Shown here: piece after piece, positions 22,365 to 32,713 of the stretch
Position numbering within the stretch: position 1 is the first letter of the stretch
How the letters are laid out: every line of letters begins with the position of its first letter
Source of the DNA: Piscicola geometra
Lineage: Eukaryota; Annelida; Clitellata; Hirudinida; Piscicolidae
Length of the DNA: 64,000 nt
Assembly (NCBI GenBank): GCA_943735955.1
Contig: OX030955.1
Span: forward strand, 6,618,769-6,682,768
Direction: 5' to 3'
The notes under the pieces: generated by a model
Told to the model about the DNA's origin: nothing
The model's input: the letters and a program-made list of their open reading frames with translations, nothing else
The model's database searches: none
Made by a program: the position numbers and the translations under genes

Positions 22365-25238
22365 ATGACTGAAGACTTTCCTCGGGATGTGAAAAAAGTG
22401 CTTCAAAATAATCAGGAGTCAATCCTCAAACGAAAAAGATCTGAAGATGATATTGAAGAAGAGCCAGTCAAAAGTGTTAAAGTGAAAACTTCAAAGAAGG
22501 CCACAGATGATTTTCACTACAAACGGCTTTCTTCACACATAGAACAGAACATGCTGGTGTTGGGGTGTGTGAAAGAGGTGCGAGATTATGAAGTAATTGT
22601 TTCTCTTCCAGATGAAATGACAGGAAAGTTTTCAATCACAGAGATTTCAGATACATACACAAGCAAGCTGAAGAAACTTGCCGCTGGTCAGTTTGATGAC
22701 AACGACTGCAAGCCATTGGGACTGCACGACATCTTCTATGTGGGCATGGTGGTTCGGTGCTTTGTCACGGAGTTTGCACGAGATACAACAGGAAACATTT
22801 TCTTGTCAGTAAAGCCGTCTTTAGCGAATCAGTACATCAGTGATTTCAAGCAGGGTATGCTGGTGCCCGCCGTGGTGGCCAGCTGTGAGGACCATGGATA
22901 CCTGCTCGATGTCGGCCACAAGAATCTCAAAGTATTCCTTCCAAAGGAAGAGACCACCAAGTACTTGCAAGCCTACAGTTCACACTTTGGTGAGGAGTTG
23001 CTTATTTCAGTTGGTTCATACTTGACTTGTGTGGTGGAGAACAAGAAGAAGAAGACCGAAGTGAGCAACAAGTCGTTCAGTCTATCCATCGACCCGTCCA
23101 AGATGGCCACAGAAATCACCTACAAGTTCTCTCTATTCTCTCTGCTGCCAGGTTCCCTACTCAAGTGCACAGTGAAGAGTGTGGAGGAGGCGTGTGTGAT
23201 GGTGAGTGTGGGTTCCTTCGAAGGCATCATCTTCCGCAAACATCTTCTCAACGGACTTTCTGCCTACAAGGAAGGTGGGCAACTGCTTGTCTCAGTGCTG
23301 TATGTGCAGTCATCAAGCAAGTACCTGGTCCTCTCAGAGCTGCCTCATCTCACTTCGCCCAACACCTTCAGCCACCTCTTCAAGTCGAACGAAAAGGGCG
23401 ACATCGTCGAGGCGAAGTTTGTGAGGCAGGCAGGCAAAGAGGGTCTCCACTTCAAACTGCTCAATGGTCTGAGAGCCTTCATCAACAAGAAACACTTGTC
23501 AGACGGGAAAAAGACGCCAAGTCTCAAGAGCTTCGTGAAAAACCAGGCGTACCAGACGCGCATCATCGGCTTCAACTACCTGGAGAGGATTGTGGTGCTG
23601 TCGCTGAAGAAGAGCATCCTGGAACAGGCCTACTACAGCTACGAGGACCTGCGGAGTGGGCTGGTGCTCGATTGCAGTGTGGACCGGTTCGTGAGCAAGG
23701 GAGTGCGGGTGAAGGTGATGGGTCGCATCACGGGTCTGATTCCCTTCTCGCACATGTCCGACATTCCGCTTCTCAAGCCGGAGAAGAAGTTCACGCAGGG
23801 CAAGAAGCTCAAGTGCAAGGTGTTGTACGTCAACGCAGACGACTCTGTTCTCATCCTGAGCAACAAGAAGTCGCTTGTCAAGTCGAGACACCTGGTGCCG
23901 AGCAGTTACGCTGAGTTGTCGATCGGCATGTTCATCACTGGCTTTGTTGGCTCCATCAAGGACAATGGTCTGGTGGTGGTCTTCTGTGACGAGGTGAAGG
24001 GCTGGGTTCCGAAGGATGAGCTGACGTTTGGAGAGGTGGGCAAGCCGTCTGAGATGTTCTTCGTGGGGCAGGTGGTGCAGTGCAAGGTTCTCAAGATGAT
24101 TCCCGCCAAGAAGAAGATGCTCCTGAGTGTGAAGGCTTCAGAAAAGGTGTCCGTGCAGGAGAATGGTGTCGGAGAGAAGAAAGAGGAGACAGAAGAAATG
24201 GAGAGAGAGGTTGTTGCTTATCAGAATGATGATGTAGAGGCTGAAAAGAGCGATGAAAAGAAAGTGTTCAACAAGTTAGTTCCTGTGAGCAGTTATTTGG
24301 TGTTGCCAACGACGTGCAAGTTCGATTGGGAGAATGAAGAAGAGGCCGATGAGGAGGTGAAGGATGAAGTCGACGACACTGCAGATTACAGGAAAAGCTT
24401 CATGAAGAAGATGAGGAGCCAGCTGACGTCAGATGAGGAGAGGAGGTTGCAGCTGGAGAGGACCACTCTCCTGAGGCCTGCTGACTCGTCTGCATGGCTG
24501 CAGTTGATGGCCTTCGAGGTGGAGAATGGAGGTGTGGACAAGGCGAGAGAGGTGGTTCAGAAGGCTTTGAAGTGCATTCCTTACAGAGAAGAGGGTGAGA
24601 AGTTGAACGTGTGGATGAGTTACATCAACCTGGAGTTCCAGTATGGCAGTGAGGATTCGCTGAGGGGGGTGGTGGAGGAGGCCATGAAGCAGTGTGAGCA
24701 GCTGAAGGTGATGGCGCACACCAGAGACATGTACCAGGCAGCAGGCAAGCTCGACAAGGCCCTCGACGTGTGTCGTGCCATGGCGAAGAAGTTCAAGGAG
24801 GAACCGGACACGTGGGCAGCGTATGGCAGGGTGCTCTACCACATGGGCGAACTGCAGAAGGCTCGCAAGCTGCTTTCCGAGAGTTTAGACAAGCTGGACC
24901 ACAGACATCACATCGAAGTGACCAGCAAGTTTGCCCTTCTGGAGGCGAAGTATGGTGCGGTGGAGGAGGCGGAGAGGATTTTCAAAGGCATTCTCGAGAA
25001 CTTCCCGCGCAGAAGCGACATTTGGGTGGTGTTCACTGACATGCTGGTGAAGCATTCGCGAATCGATGAAGCCAGAGAGGCATTGAAAAGGTTTTCTGAG
25101 GTAGAAATGCCGATTAAAAAAAAGAAATTCACGTTTAAAAAGATTATTAACTTTGAAGAACGCTTTGGAAATGAAGACTCCGTGCTTGCATGGAAAGAAA
25201 GATTAGAACAGTTAGACGACGATAAGTGTGATGACTGA
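22365..25238 (+). CDS. PDCD11: Rrp5/PDCD11-like rRNA biogenesis protein, half length, single exon (957 aa)
   Basis: Rrp5 binds pre-rRNA in the nucleolus and is needed for 18S and 5.8S rRNA processing. The start is well defined: an in-frame TAA sits at 22359-22361, just before the ATG. After a basic N-terminus (KRKRSEDD), six S1 RNA-binding repeats can be traced at roughly residues 60-155, 160-245, 260-345, 350-425, 430-515 and 520-600. An acidic linker follows (about 605-690), then HAT/TPR-like helical repeats from about 700 to the end (ERTTLLRPADSSAWLQLMAF, DTWAAYGRVLYHMGELQKAR, IWVVFTDMLVKHSRIDEA), matching the Rrp5 C-terminal domain. Yeast and human proteins have about 12-14 S1 repeats and 1,700-1,870 residues, so half the S1 array is missing. 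No intron is present, unlike nearly all neighbours, which fits either intron loss or a retrocopy. AATAAA near 25303 may be its poly(A) signal. Confidence 0.87.
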   Translation: MTEDFPRDVKKVLQNNQESILKRKRSEDDIEEEPVKSVKVKTSKKATDDFHYKRLSSHIEQNMLVLGCVKEVRDYEVIVSLPDEMTGKFSITEISDTYTSKLKKLAAGQFDDNDCKPLGLHDIFYVGMVVRCFVTEFARDTTGNIFLSVKPSLANQYISDFKQGMLVPAVVASCEDHGYLLDVGHKNLKVFLPKEETTKYLQAYSSHFGEELLISVGSYLTCVVENKKKKTEVSNKSFSLSIDPSKMATEITYKFSLFSLLPGSLLKCTVKSVEEACVMVSVGSFEGIIFRKHLLNGLSAYKEGGQLLVSVLYVQSSSKYLVLSELPHLTSPNTFSHLFKSNEKGDIVEAKFVRQAGKEGLHFKLLNGLRAFINKKHLSDGKKTPSLKSFVKNQAYQTRIIGFNYLERIVVLSLKKSILEQAYYSYEDLRSGLVLDCSVDRFVSKGVRVKVMGRITGLIPFSHMSDIPLLKPEKKFTQGKKLKCKVLYVNADDSVLILSNKKSLVKSRHLVPSSYAELSIGMFITGFVGSIKDNGLVVVFCDEVKGWVPKDELTFGEVGKPSEMFFVGQVVQCKVLKMIPAKKKMLLSVKASEKVSVQENGVGEKKEETEEMEREVVAYQNDDVEAEKSDEKKVFNKLVPVSSYLVLPTTCKFDWENEEEADEEVKDEVDDTADYRKSFMKKMRSQLTSDEERRLQLERTTLLRPADSSAWLQLMAFEVENGGVDKAREVVQKALKCIPYREEGEKLNVWMSYINLEFQYGSEDSLRGVVEEAMKQCEQLKVMAHTRDMYQAAGKLDKALDVCRAMAKKFKEEPDTWAAYGRVLYHMGELQKARKLLSESLDKLDHRHHIEVTSKFALLEAKYGAVEEAERIFKGILENFPRRSDIWVVFTDMLVKHSRIDEAREALKRFSEVEMPIKKKKFTFKKIINFEERFGNEDSVLAWKERLEQLDDDKCDD

Positions 25239-25788
25239 AGACTTATGAATTTTCTTTTTCAACGAAATTAATAGTTTAAAATTCATGATCATTTGTTAAA
25301 AAATAAAAGCTTAAAAAACACATGTCAAAAAGTTTTACCGTCATTATCATTTAATTATTCCAGAGTAACATGTGTTCAAAACATTCACCTATATTTTCTC
25401 ACAATTTCTCATATATTTCTCTATCTTCCTGTAGTACTGGACACAAGCTATGAGTTCATGCCTGCATGGCTTGGAGACATTGATTGAATATAAAACCTAC
25501 CATAAATCAACTTGATATGCAACAATGTTGCATTGCAACATCTGAGGATAGACAATTACGGACTGTATAAAAAATAAAATATTTATGATAATGATCATGT
25601 TCGCAGCGGTGACTATTCAAATGCACATGATAATCCTAGTTTGGATTGAATGTCGTCATAGGATTCCAATGAGAACACTGATCTCAAATCACTGTATTTG
25701 GGTGATTCACATTTAAGGTGTAATCACCTTTATATCTACAACGTTTAAAAAATCATATTTATTTACCAATATAACACTTTTATGTAAC
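25239..25788. other. AT-rich intergenic DNA after Rrp5
   Basis: No recognisable gene or repeat beyond the probable 3' UTR. Confidence 0.4.
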
Positions 25789-26050
25789 ATTTCGGCATAA
25801 TTTCACTATTTTAAGTTTGATTTTAAGAAGTTTAAGAATTTGGCTTTAGAGGTTTTTGTTTGGCCTCGTCTCAAAACGCACTATAAATAAGGAGCCACCC
25901 ACCGTGTTCGTAGTTTAGTGTTCTTTCTTTAGTCTTCTACTTCTCTACTCTTCGCTTTGCTGGTTTCCAGCTTTTTCACATTGTTAAAATAGCCCTGTAA
26001 GATTCCGTTCGAAGCCAATAAAACACAGGAGGAAGCTTCGTCCCAGGTTT
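25789..26050 (+). mobile_element. Candidate solo LTR / orphan promoter-polyadenylation unit
   Basis: A TATAAATA box near 25884 is followed 135 bp later by AATAAAACACAGGAGG and AGCTTCGTC. A TATA box and a poly(A) signal this close together on the same strand is the layout of an LTR (U3-R-U5). A similar AATAAA...AGCTTCGTC arrangement occurs near 33278. TG...CA ends and a target duplication could not be fixed, so this is tentative. Confidence 0.3.
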
Positions 26051-26443
26051 TTTCCTTGTTTTCTATAAAATCTCAAATGTTTACTTAATTCATTTGAATG
26101 AAGCGTGGTTAAACATCGGCCATTTTAGATCATATTTACGTGTTTGTTTAAGTCTGTTTAAGCAGAAATAGACTATTATGGGTTAATTTTGATGAAAAAA
26201 ACCATAAAAATGAATTAATTTGAAAAAATCGCATAAATTAGGCAAGCTTTGAGTTTGACTTGGAAATGTTTATGCCTTGCTAGAGGTTTTCAAGCATTCT
26301 TTCACGAAGTAACTATTGTTTGAAAAAGCAACAGAATTTTATTTCGGCTTTAGACTAAAGTTTTGAGTATATAAAATCTCATGTGACAGACAACTCATGG
26401 CTTAAGGAGTGGAGTTAATTGAAGCTTTTGAAACAACTTGCAG

Positions 26444-26558
26444 GGCGTTTCCACAAAGCCAGCGTTCGCAAGCCCGGGTAGAGCGTGCCTCACAGAGGGC
26501 GGAAGCCTCACTCGTCCTCAGCCTGAACCTCCTTGGAGCACTAGCTGACGCCCCTATC
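26444..26558 (+). other. GC-rich island with splice-like borders, possible unassigned exon
   Basis: A 115-bp GC-rich block in very AT-rich DNA, preceded by TTGCAG and followed by GTGAGT. One frame is open throughout (RAFPQSQRSQARVERASQ...). No family is recognised and no partner exon was found. Confidence 0.25.
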
Positions 26559-26788
26559 GTGAGTGAATACATTCTTTCTCAGAATTTATACTTATTTTTC
26601 AAGACATACATGTTTAAAGAATTTTTCAGAGTTTTAGACTATTATTTTCAAAATGGATATTTCATAATCACTTTTATAAAATTTTTAAAAAGATCTTAAC
26701 TTTATATATCATAATCTGCTTTTTATTAGGCTTATAAAATTTGGAGTAAAGTTCGTTTTTTATTAAGGCCATTCAAGTTTTAAGCTTG

Positions 26789-26857
26789 AATTATAGTATA
26801 TGTGTATTGGAATGAGTATAATAATTATACTCATTCCAATACACATATACTATAATT
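26789..26857. repeat. 69-bp perfect palindrome
   Basis: Centred at 26823, each arm reads outward as TATACTCATTCCAATACACA and on through TATACTATAATT, with no mismatch. A third, direct partial copy (TATACTCATTCCAATATACA) follows at about 26862-26885. The structure can form a cruciform or hairpin. Confidence 0.9.
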
Positions 26858-27586
26858 ATTATACTCATTCCAATATACATATATTGCATTAGACTCAGTC
26901 TGAAGCAAGAAGTTATTTTCTGGGAACATTTTAGGGAAAATAAAAGTTACATTGTCTAACATTTTTGCTATTGTTCTTTGCGCGCTCTGGCATATATCAA
27001 TATATTTAAAAATTATGTAAAATTTTGTGCAATATCACATTTTTAAATCATTACATAATATTTCAAACAAAATCAAGTTTCTTGGTAGTTTCAAAGGTCG
27101 TAAACAAAATTTTTATTATGTTATAAAAACAAACTAATATTTCAGTAATTTATTAACTTTTCATGAGTCTTGGGCTGAAAGCAGGGGCATAACTGTTGTG
27201 TGTCTAATTGTTACTATGCTTGGTATCTAAAAGTCAAGAAAAAAAATAAAGAGCATCCTTGTTGTGGAGGTTGTAAATAAAATGTGAAAGGCAAAGATAT
27301 TTAAATTTAAATAAATGACTATAGATATTCAAATTTAAATAATTGTTAATTATATTATCTTTAAATGATTCTTATTATATTCTCTTTATATTCTTCTATA
27401 TATTTACTGTAATTCAAATATTTCTTTATTTTCTACTCTAATCAGATAAATAAAATGATTTCAAATAATATTTGTAATACAATTTTCAAAAAGAATAATA
27501 ATAATTTAATGTTGTCAGAAATAATATCACAAATTAATTCATAAATAATATTAAATTAATTCATAAATAAAATTTAATTAATTGAT

Positions 27587-28716
27587 TAGCAACCCCAATC
27601 GATTTTTAAAACATGTTCATTTTTTTAAATTGAAACGCTCAAATTGTAGATTTTGATTTACTGATTTTAAATACGTTAACCAAATTTTAATTTGTTTGTT
27701 TAAAAAAAAGTTATACCTATTTTAAAATTTAAAAAGAACACATTTTTTGTACCGTTTTTACGTCATAATCTATAAGCAATTCACGGCCCCTCACAAAACA
27801 GAAATATTGTTTTTTTGTCATAACTTTTGTTTTTTTCTTCTTATATTGGTGAAAATCACTAGTTTTATTTAATTTGATACAAGGAATCAGAATTAAAAGT
27901 TAAAAGAATTATAGCTTTCAAAATGACAAAGTTATTAACATTTTAAAAGCTTCACTTATGGAAGAAATCAACCTTTACAGTAGTTTATTCTTATTAATTA
28001 TTATATACTTTTTTAAAATTGAAACGCTCAAATTGTAGATTTTGATTTTCTGATTTTAAATACGTTAACTAAATTTTAATTTGTTTGTTTAAAAAAAAGT
28101 TATAGGTATTTTAACTTAATAACTTAACAATTTTGTGTTTAGTCGAAAGCATGTACACTTTAAAATCTATTTGGTATACTTAAAAAATGTTTTTTTCAAA
28201 ACTTTTTTTACAGAATTTTATTGAGTATAACTTATACTTTTTCAATAACTTTCTTAAGTAAAAACTATCTTTTTTGATTCCCGAATTACTAAATTTAGAG
28301 CTTTGCCTCGAGTTTTCTGGCTTCTCACTTAATATTTATTCAAATTAAGAAAAATATAATGATAGATTATTTAAAGACGAATCTAATTATGTATAATTCA
28401 ATATTATACGTAATTGTTTGGTTAGCTAAATAAGAAATAAATAAGTACGTATAAAAAGTAGCAGTCCCTAAATTATAGCTTTTTACTGTTACGCTAGATT
28501 CAAGGGATATTTTGATGAAAATCCTTTCATTTGAAAGCTTACATAATATATAATTTTTTTTATAAATTACTCATTTAAAAGATAATGAAATTGTCTTTCA
28601 TGCACTTGCTTTTTTATTTCGATAGAATTACGCATAACTTAAATTTTAAGACTTTTCTATAATTTTACTGTAAAACGTCACTTTTGCTCATTAGCATAAG
28701 TCGATTGGGGTTTCTA
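27587..28716. mobile_element. TA-flanked inverted-repeat element (MITE-like, 1,126 bp)
   Basis: Left end GCAACCCCAATCGA (27589-27602) and right end TCGATTGGGGTTTC (28701-28714) are inverted copies with one mismatch. Each is flanked by TA (27587-27588 and 28715-28716), as expected for a Tc1/mariner-type insertion. The interior is AT-rich, lacks a transposase ORF, and contains an internal direct duplication of about 105 bp (27622-27726 and 28011-28116, about 95% identical by eye). Assignment rests on the ends only. Confidence 0.65.
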
Positions 28717-29490
28717 AATTGATAAATAAATTATAAAGACATTAATACAGGTGCTACATTTGCACAAGCTTGATTTTAACATTTTGTGACACTTGCTTGT
28801 GCAACTGACCTTGCTGTTTTGCACCTGCATGACTATCGGATGCAATCAATCTTACTGGAATTGCATTTAAACTAAATTTTGTAATCATCAAAATATACGG
28901 CAGCTGCCCTAAGAGAAATGTTGGTAGAATCCTCTCAATTATTATGGTCCAGTCCTAGATGACTTTCCTAGGTCTCTAGGTCTTCTTCACAATTGATTAA
29001 AAGAGATTTTGAAGGTAGAAAAACTGAGTCTGAGGCTTAGAGTTAGTTATGTATCTTGGCAAAAAACTAATTTGTTAAAAAATCTCTCTTATCTTAACTT
29101 ATTTTTACACTTTTCTTTAAAAATGATCACAACTTTTCTTTTCACTTTATCAAATAACAAATCAACTTATTCAAATAGAAATGAATTCTAGTTTTGAGCA
29201 ATAAATAGATATATATCGTCCTTTAGCTGTTCGCTCATTACCCACTTCTCTTCTGCACATTTTCGTCTTGCTTATTCGCATTTCATCCACGTAATTATTT
29301 CGCCGTTTCGCATTTATCTACACCCTGTTGTGGAGTAAATAACTCAAACAGGCTTCTAGCCCACTTAGCCCGAACTTGAGACCATTGTCCATTGGTCAAG
29401 GCTAGATTTATTCATTATACACTCGCCCAGAAGTATTGAGCATAGGTAACTAAGGCAAGGCATTATGTCATGGACATAGAATAGCAAGAT
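28717..29490. other. Intergenic, ornithine decarboxylase upstream region
   Basis: No coding exon recognised. Because the first coding exon of ODC is preceded by a splice acceptor (CCTACAG at about 29751-29757), a 5' UTR exon and the promoter probably lie in this stretch or slightly upstream. Confidence 0.4.
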
Positions 29491-29519
29491 TTGTTTGTTG
29501 AACATCAAAACACCACTAG

Positions 29520-29755
29520 TCTACACGCATCACCCACCTCACACCACTCGCCCACCTCACACCACCCACCCGCCCACCTCACACCACCCACCCGCCCACC
29601 TCGCACCACCCACCCGCCCACCTCGCACCACCCACCCACCTCACACCACCCACCCACCCACCTCACACCACCCACCCACCTCACACCACCCACCCACCTC
29701 ACACCACCCACCCACCTCACACCACCCACCCACCTCGCACCACCCACCCACCTAC
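29520..29755. repeat. CACCCACCTCACACCAC minisatellite upstream of ODC start
   Basis: About 13-17-bp units (CACCCACCTCACACCAC and variants, some with CGC) repeated for 230 bp. It ends directly at the probable acceptor of the first coding exon of ODC, so it is likely the 3' part of a 5' UTR intron. Pro/His/Thr-rich frames over it are artefacts. Confidence 0.9.
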
Positions 29756-29785
29756 AGCTGCCTGCCAACCAACCGCCTTACGACC

Positions 29786-32713
29786 ATGAAGTACCACTCA
29801 GAGACCCGAGTGATCGAGCCATGTGACCAGAGTGTTGATGACGTCATTGCCGCCAAGATCAGCCTGCACCAGGCTTCGGTCAGTTGGTCGTTAGGGTGGT
29901 CAGGGTCGGTTGGTTGGGTGTTTTGTCGGTTGGTTGGTCGATAGGGTGGTTGGTTAGTTGGTCAGTCACTAGATGCAGGGAAGGATGCTTTTTTTCTCTG
30001 GTGTTGTACCCAAGTTGGTAGTCATTTTTGTTGTGTTGCTTCTTTCTCAAACATGCCTTGTAGGCTTTCACACAAAAACACACGCACAAACATCACAGGA
30101 GGAGTATGATGCATTTTATGTGTGTGATATGAGTGACGTGGTGCGCAAGTTCAAGATGTGGAAGGCGCTCATGCCACGCGTGCAGCCCTTCTATGGTGCG
30201 TGCATGGGGTGGTTGTGGTGGGGGGAGGGACTTTTGAGAGATTGGGGGGGGAGGTGGGTGTAGCTGGGGCTTGTATGGTTTTTGGGGAGGAAGGGGGGCT
30301 TTTTGAGGGTTATAGGTTCATAGTTGTTTTTCAGATGTTTTCAAAGTTAAGCTAAAGTTGATAAGTAAGCCATTACATGCTTGCAATTAAAACTCATAAA
30401 GGCGGATGTCCACTGGTCATCCATTTGCAATCCACCTGACAGCTGTCAAGTGCAACGACGATGTGGAGATTCTGCAGACGCTGGCAGACCTCGGCACTGG
30501 CTTCGACTGTGCCTCCAAGGTGACAATTCTTCAGAAAAATTTGTTTTATCAATTCTGCATTATTTCTGGTGGTCGACAGGTGATTTTTACTGTTACTTTA
30601 TAAATATATCTATTGGTTGCCATTGTTTATGGTTACTTGATGGTTACTTTCGTGCACACACACGTACAGGCGGAGATCCACAAGGTTCTGCAGCAGGGCG
30701 TCAGTGCCAACCGCATCATCTACGCCAACCCCTGTAAGCAGGCCTCCCACATCAAGTACGCCTGCAAGGTTCGTCCTTGAGTGTGTTTGTGTGTGTGTTT
30801 GTCTTTTGACCCCTACGCTTGTTTCAAAATTTAGTGTTATATAGTTATATAATTTCTATAATATTTTTTTGTGCTGGTTTTTATCTGTTATGTCATAAGC
30901 TTTTGGTACTTTTTATTACGCAATCACTAACAACAACAGAACAATGTGAGCCATATGACCTTTGACAACGAGAACGAGCTTTTGAAGGTGAAGGAGGTGC
31001 ATCCAGACGCCAGGTGGCTCTTTATCCTCTTTTCTTCCCTCATTCACCAATCTATTCACCCACTTGTTCCCCAATCTATCTATCCTCCCTCCCATCTATC
31101 TACCTTACCAATACACGCCAGTCTATCCACCCTTCCATCACACACACCACCACCACCAATGCACAGAATGGTGTTGAGGATCTTGCCACCGAGCACTGAC
31201 AAGATCCAGTGCAACCTGGGCATGAAGTACGGCTGCCAACCCAAGCACGCCTCTCGTCTGCTACGCCTCGCTAAGCAGCTGGGCGTCAACGTCGTTGGCG
31301 TCAGCTTCCACGTCGGCAGTGGCTGCTACGACGCGCATGCTTTTTCTGCAGCCGTCGAGACTGCTCACCAGGTCTTCCTGGTGGCCGAGGCAGAGGGCTT
31401 CAAGTTCTCACTCCTTGACATCGGGGGCGGCTTCCCTGGACAGGAGAACTGCAAACTGAGCTTTCCTGAGGTATGATCTACTCTTTACCACCCTTCTATA
31501 GACACCACAGTGCCTTGAGATGTTTTCAACAATCACATCCAAATCTGCCAGATTGCCGACGTCCTTCGAGCCTCCCTCGACCTCTTCTTTCCTGAGGAGC
31601 GTGGTGTGCAGTTGATTGCAGAGCCTGGCCGCTTCTTCGTCGCGTCTGCCTTCACGCTGGCCGTCTCGGTGATTGCCTCGAGGAGGATCGTCGATGAAGA
31701 CACCGGTGATGCTCCGGTGCATTTTGTTTTGGCGTGTTTGATAATGAGGGTGCTGGTGGTGATGCTTATCAATATGTCATCTTTTACTTAACATCATTCA
31801 CTCTTTTTTCACTCATTCACTCGCTCCTTATAAAGTGGTCGTGAAGCTAGCTTTAACGCTGCCAACGCAGGCGAGGAGACGTACATGCACTACATGAACG
31901 ACGGAGTGTACGGCTCCTTCAACTGCATCCTCTACGACCATGCGCAAGTCGAGGCCATCCTCCCTGACGTATGTGCTCCTTGTTGCTGCTTGTTGCTGTT
32001 GGTTTCTGTTCAGTGTCTGTGTGCTGCTTTGTGCCTTGGTGTCGAGATTTAACACATACAATGCATTGGAGCATTATAAATTTAAGCCATTTATTATTTA
32101 TTCATTATTTTATTGTTTACACACACCCTTCCACCACCCACCACTGAACACACAGCCTAGCAAGTACGACCTCGAGATGACTTTTGAGTCAAGCTTGTGG
32201 GGACCGACATGCGACGGCCTCGACTGCGTCGTCAAGCAGTGTCGTCTGCCTCGTCTCGCCACCAAGGACTGGCTCCTCTTCAAGGACATGGGCGCCTACA
32301 CCATGGCCGCTGCCTCCTCCTTCAATGGCATGCCCAAGCCCACCTGCTACTACCTCAAGCAGAGCCAGTCTATGTGAGTGGTGGTTATGGTGGTTGTTGT
32401 GGTTGTTGTGGTTATCTTGGTGGCTATGTTGGTGCTGGTGGTTGTGGTTGCAAGCACTAATGATGTGGATGTTCTTGTGAGTAGCATCTCCCTAGAAGAA
32501 CAATCTATCACCGCGTGTGATCATCACCACCATCCTGCACGCAGGGAGTCTCCGAGGATAGCGTGCCACTTGATGGAGTACTCCCAGCCAGAGGAGAACA
32601 ACAGCCAGCAGCAACAGAGCCTGTTCGACATGTGTCCCCTCGTTCTGAGGTCAGGCCACGTCATCAGCGAGGTGGTCATCATGGAGACCCAGGGTCACGT
32701 GGTGCAGATTTGA
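29786..32713 (+). CDS. ODC1: Ornithine decarboxylase (460 aa, 10 exons)
   Basis: PLP enzyme converting ornithine to putrescine, the committed step of polyamine synthesis, in the cytosol. Exons: 29786-29878, 30099-30195, 30443-30519, 30670-30768, 30940-31013, 31167-31470, 31552-31705, 31871-31968, 32156-32373, 32545-32713 (TGA). The PLP lysine is Lys66 in FYAVKCND. Other hallmarks are [57 protein letters not shown] and WGPTCDGLD. Cys351-Asp352 in the last motif corresponds to human Cys360-Asp361, needed for catalysis and difluoromethylornithine binding. All active-site motifs are present, so it is an enzyme and not an antizyme inhibitor. Length matches human ODC (461). The C-terminal tail is Gln/Asn-rich (ENNSQQQQ) and does not resemble the vertebrate degradation tail. 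Confidence 0.95.

Noticed and set aside
23027..23914. 295-codon plus-strand frame inside the Rrp5 gene
   Set aside because: Out-of-frame shadow of a real GC-rich coding region. The in-frame S1 repeats give a consistent family match.
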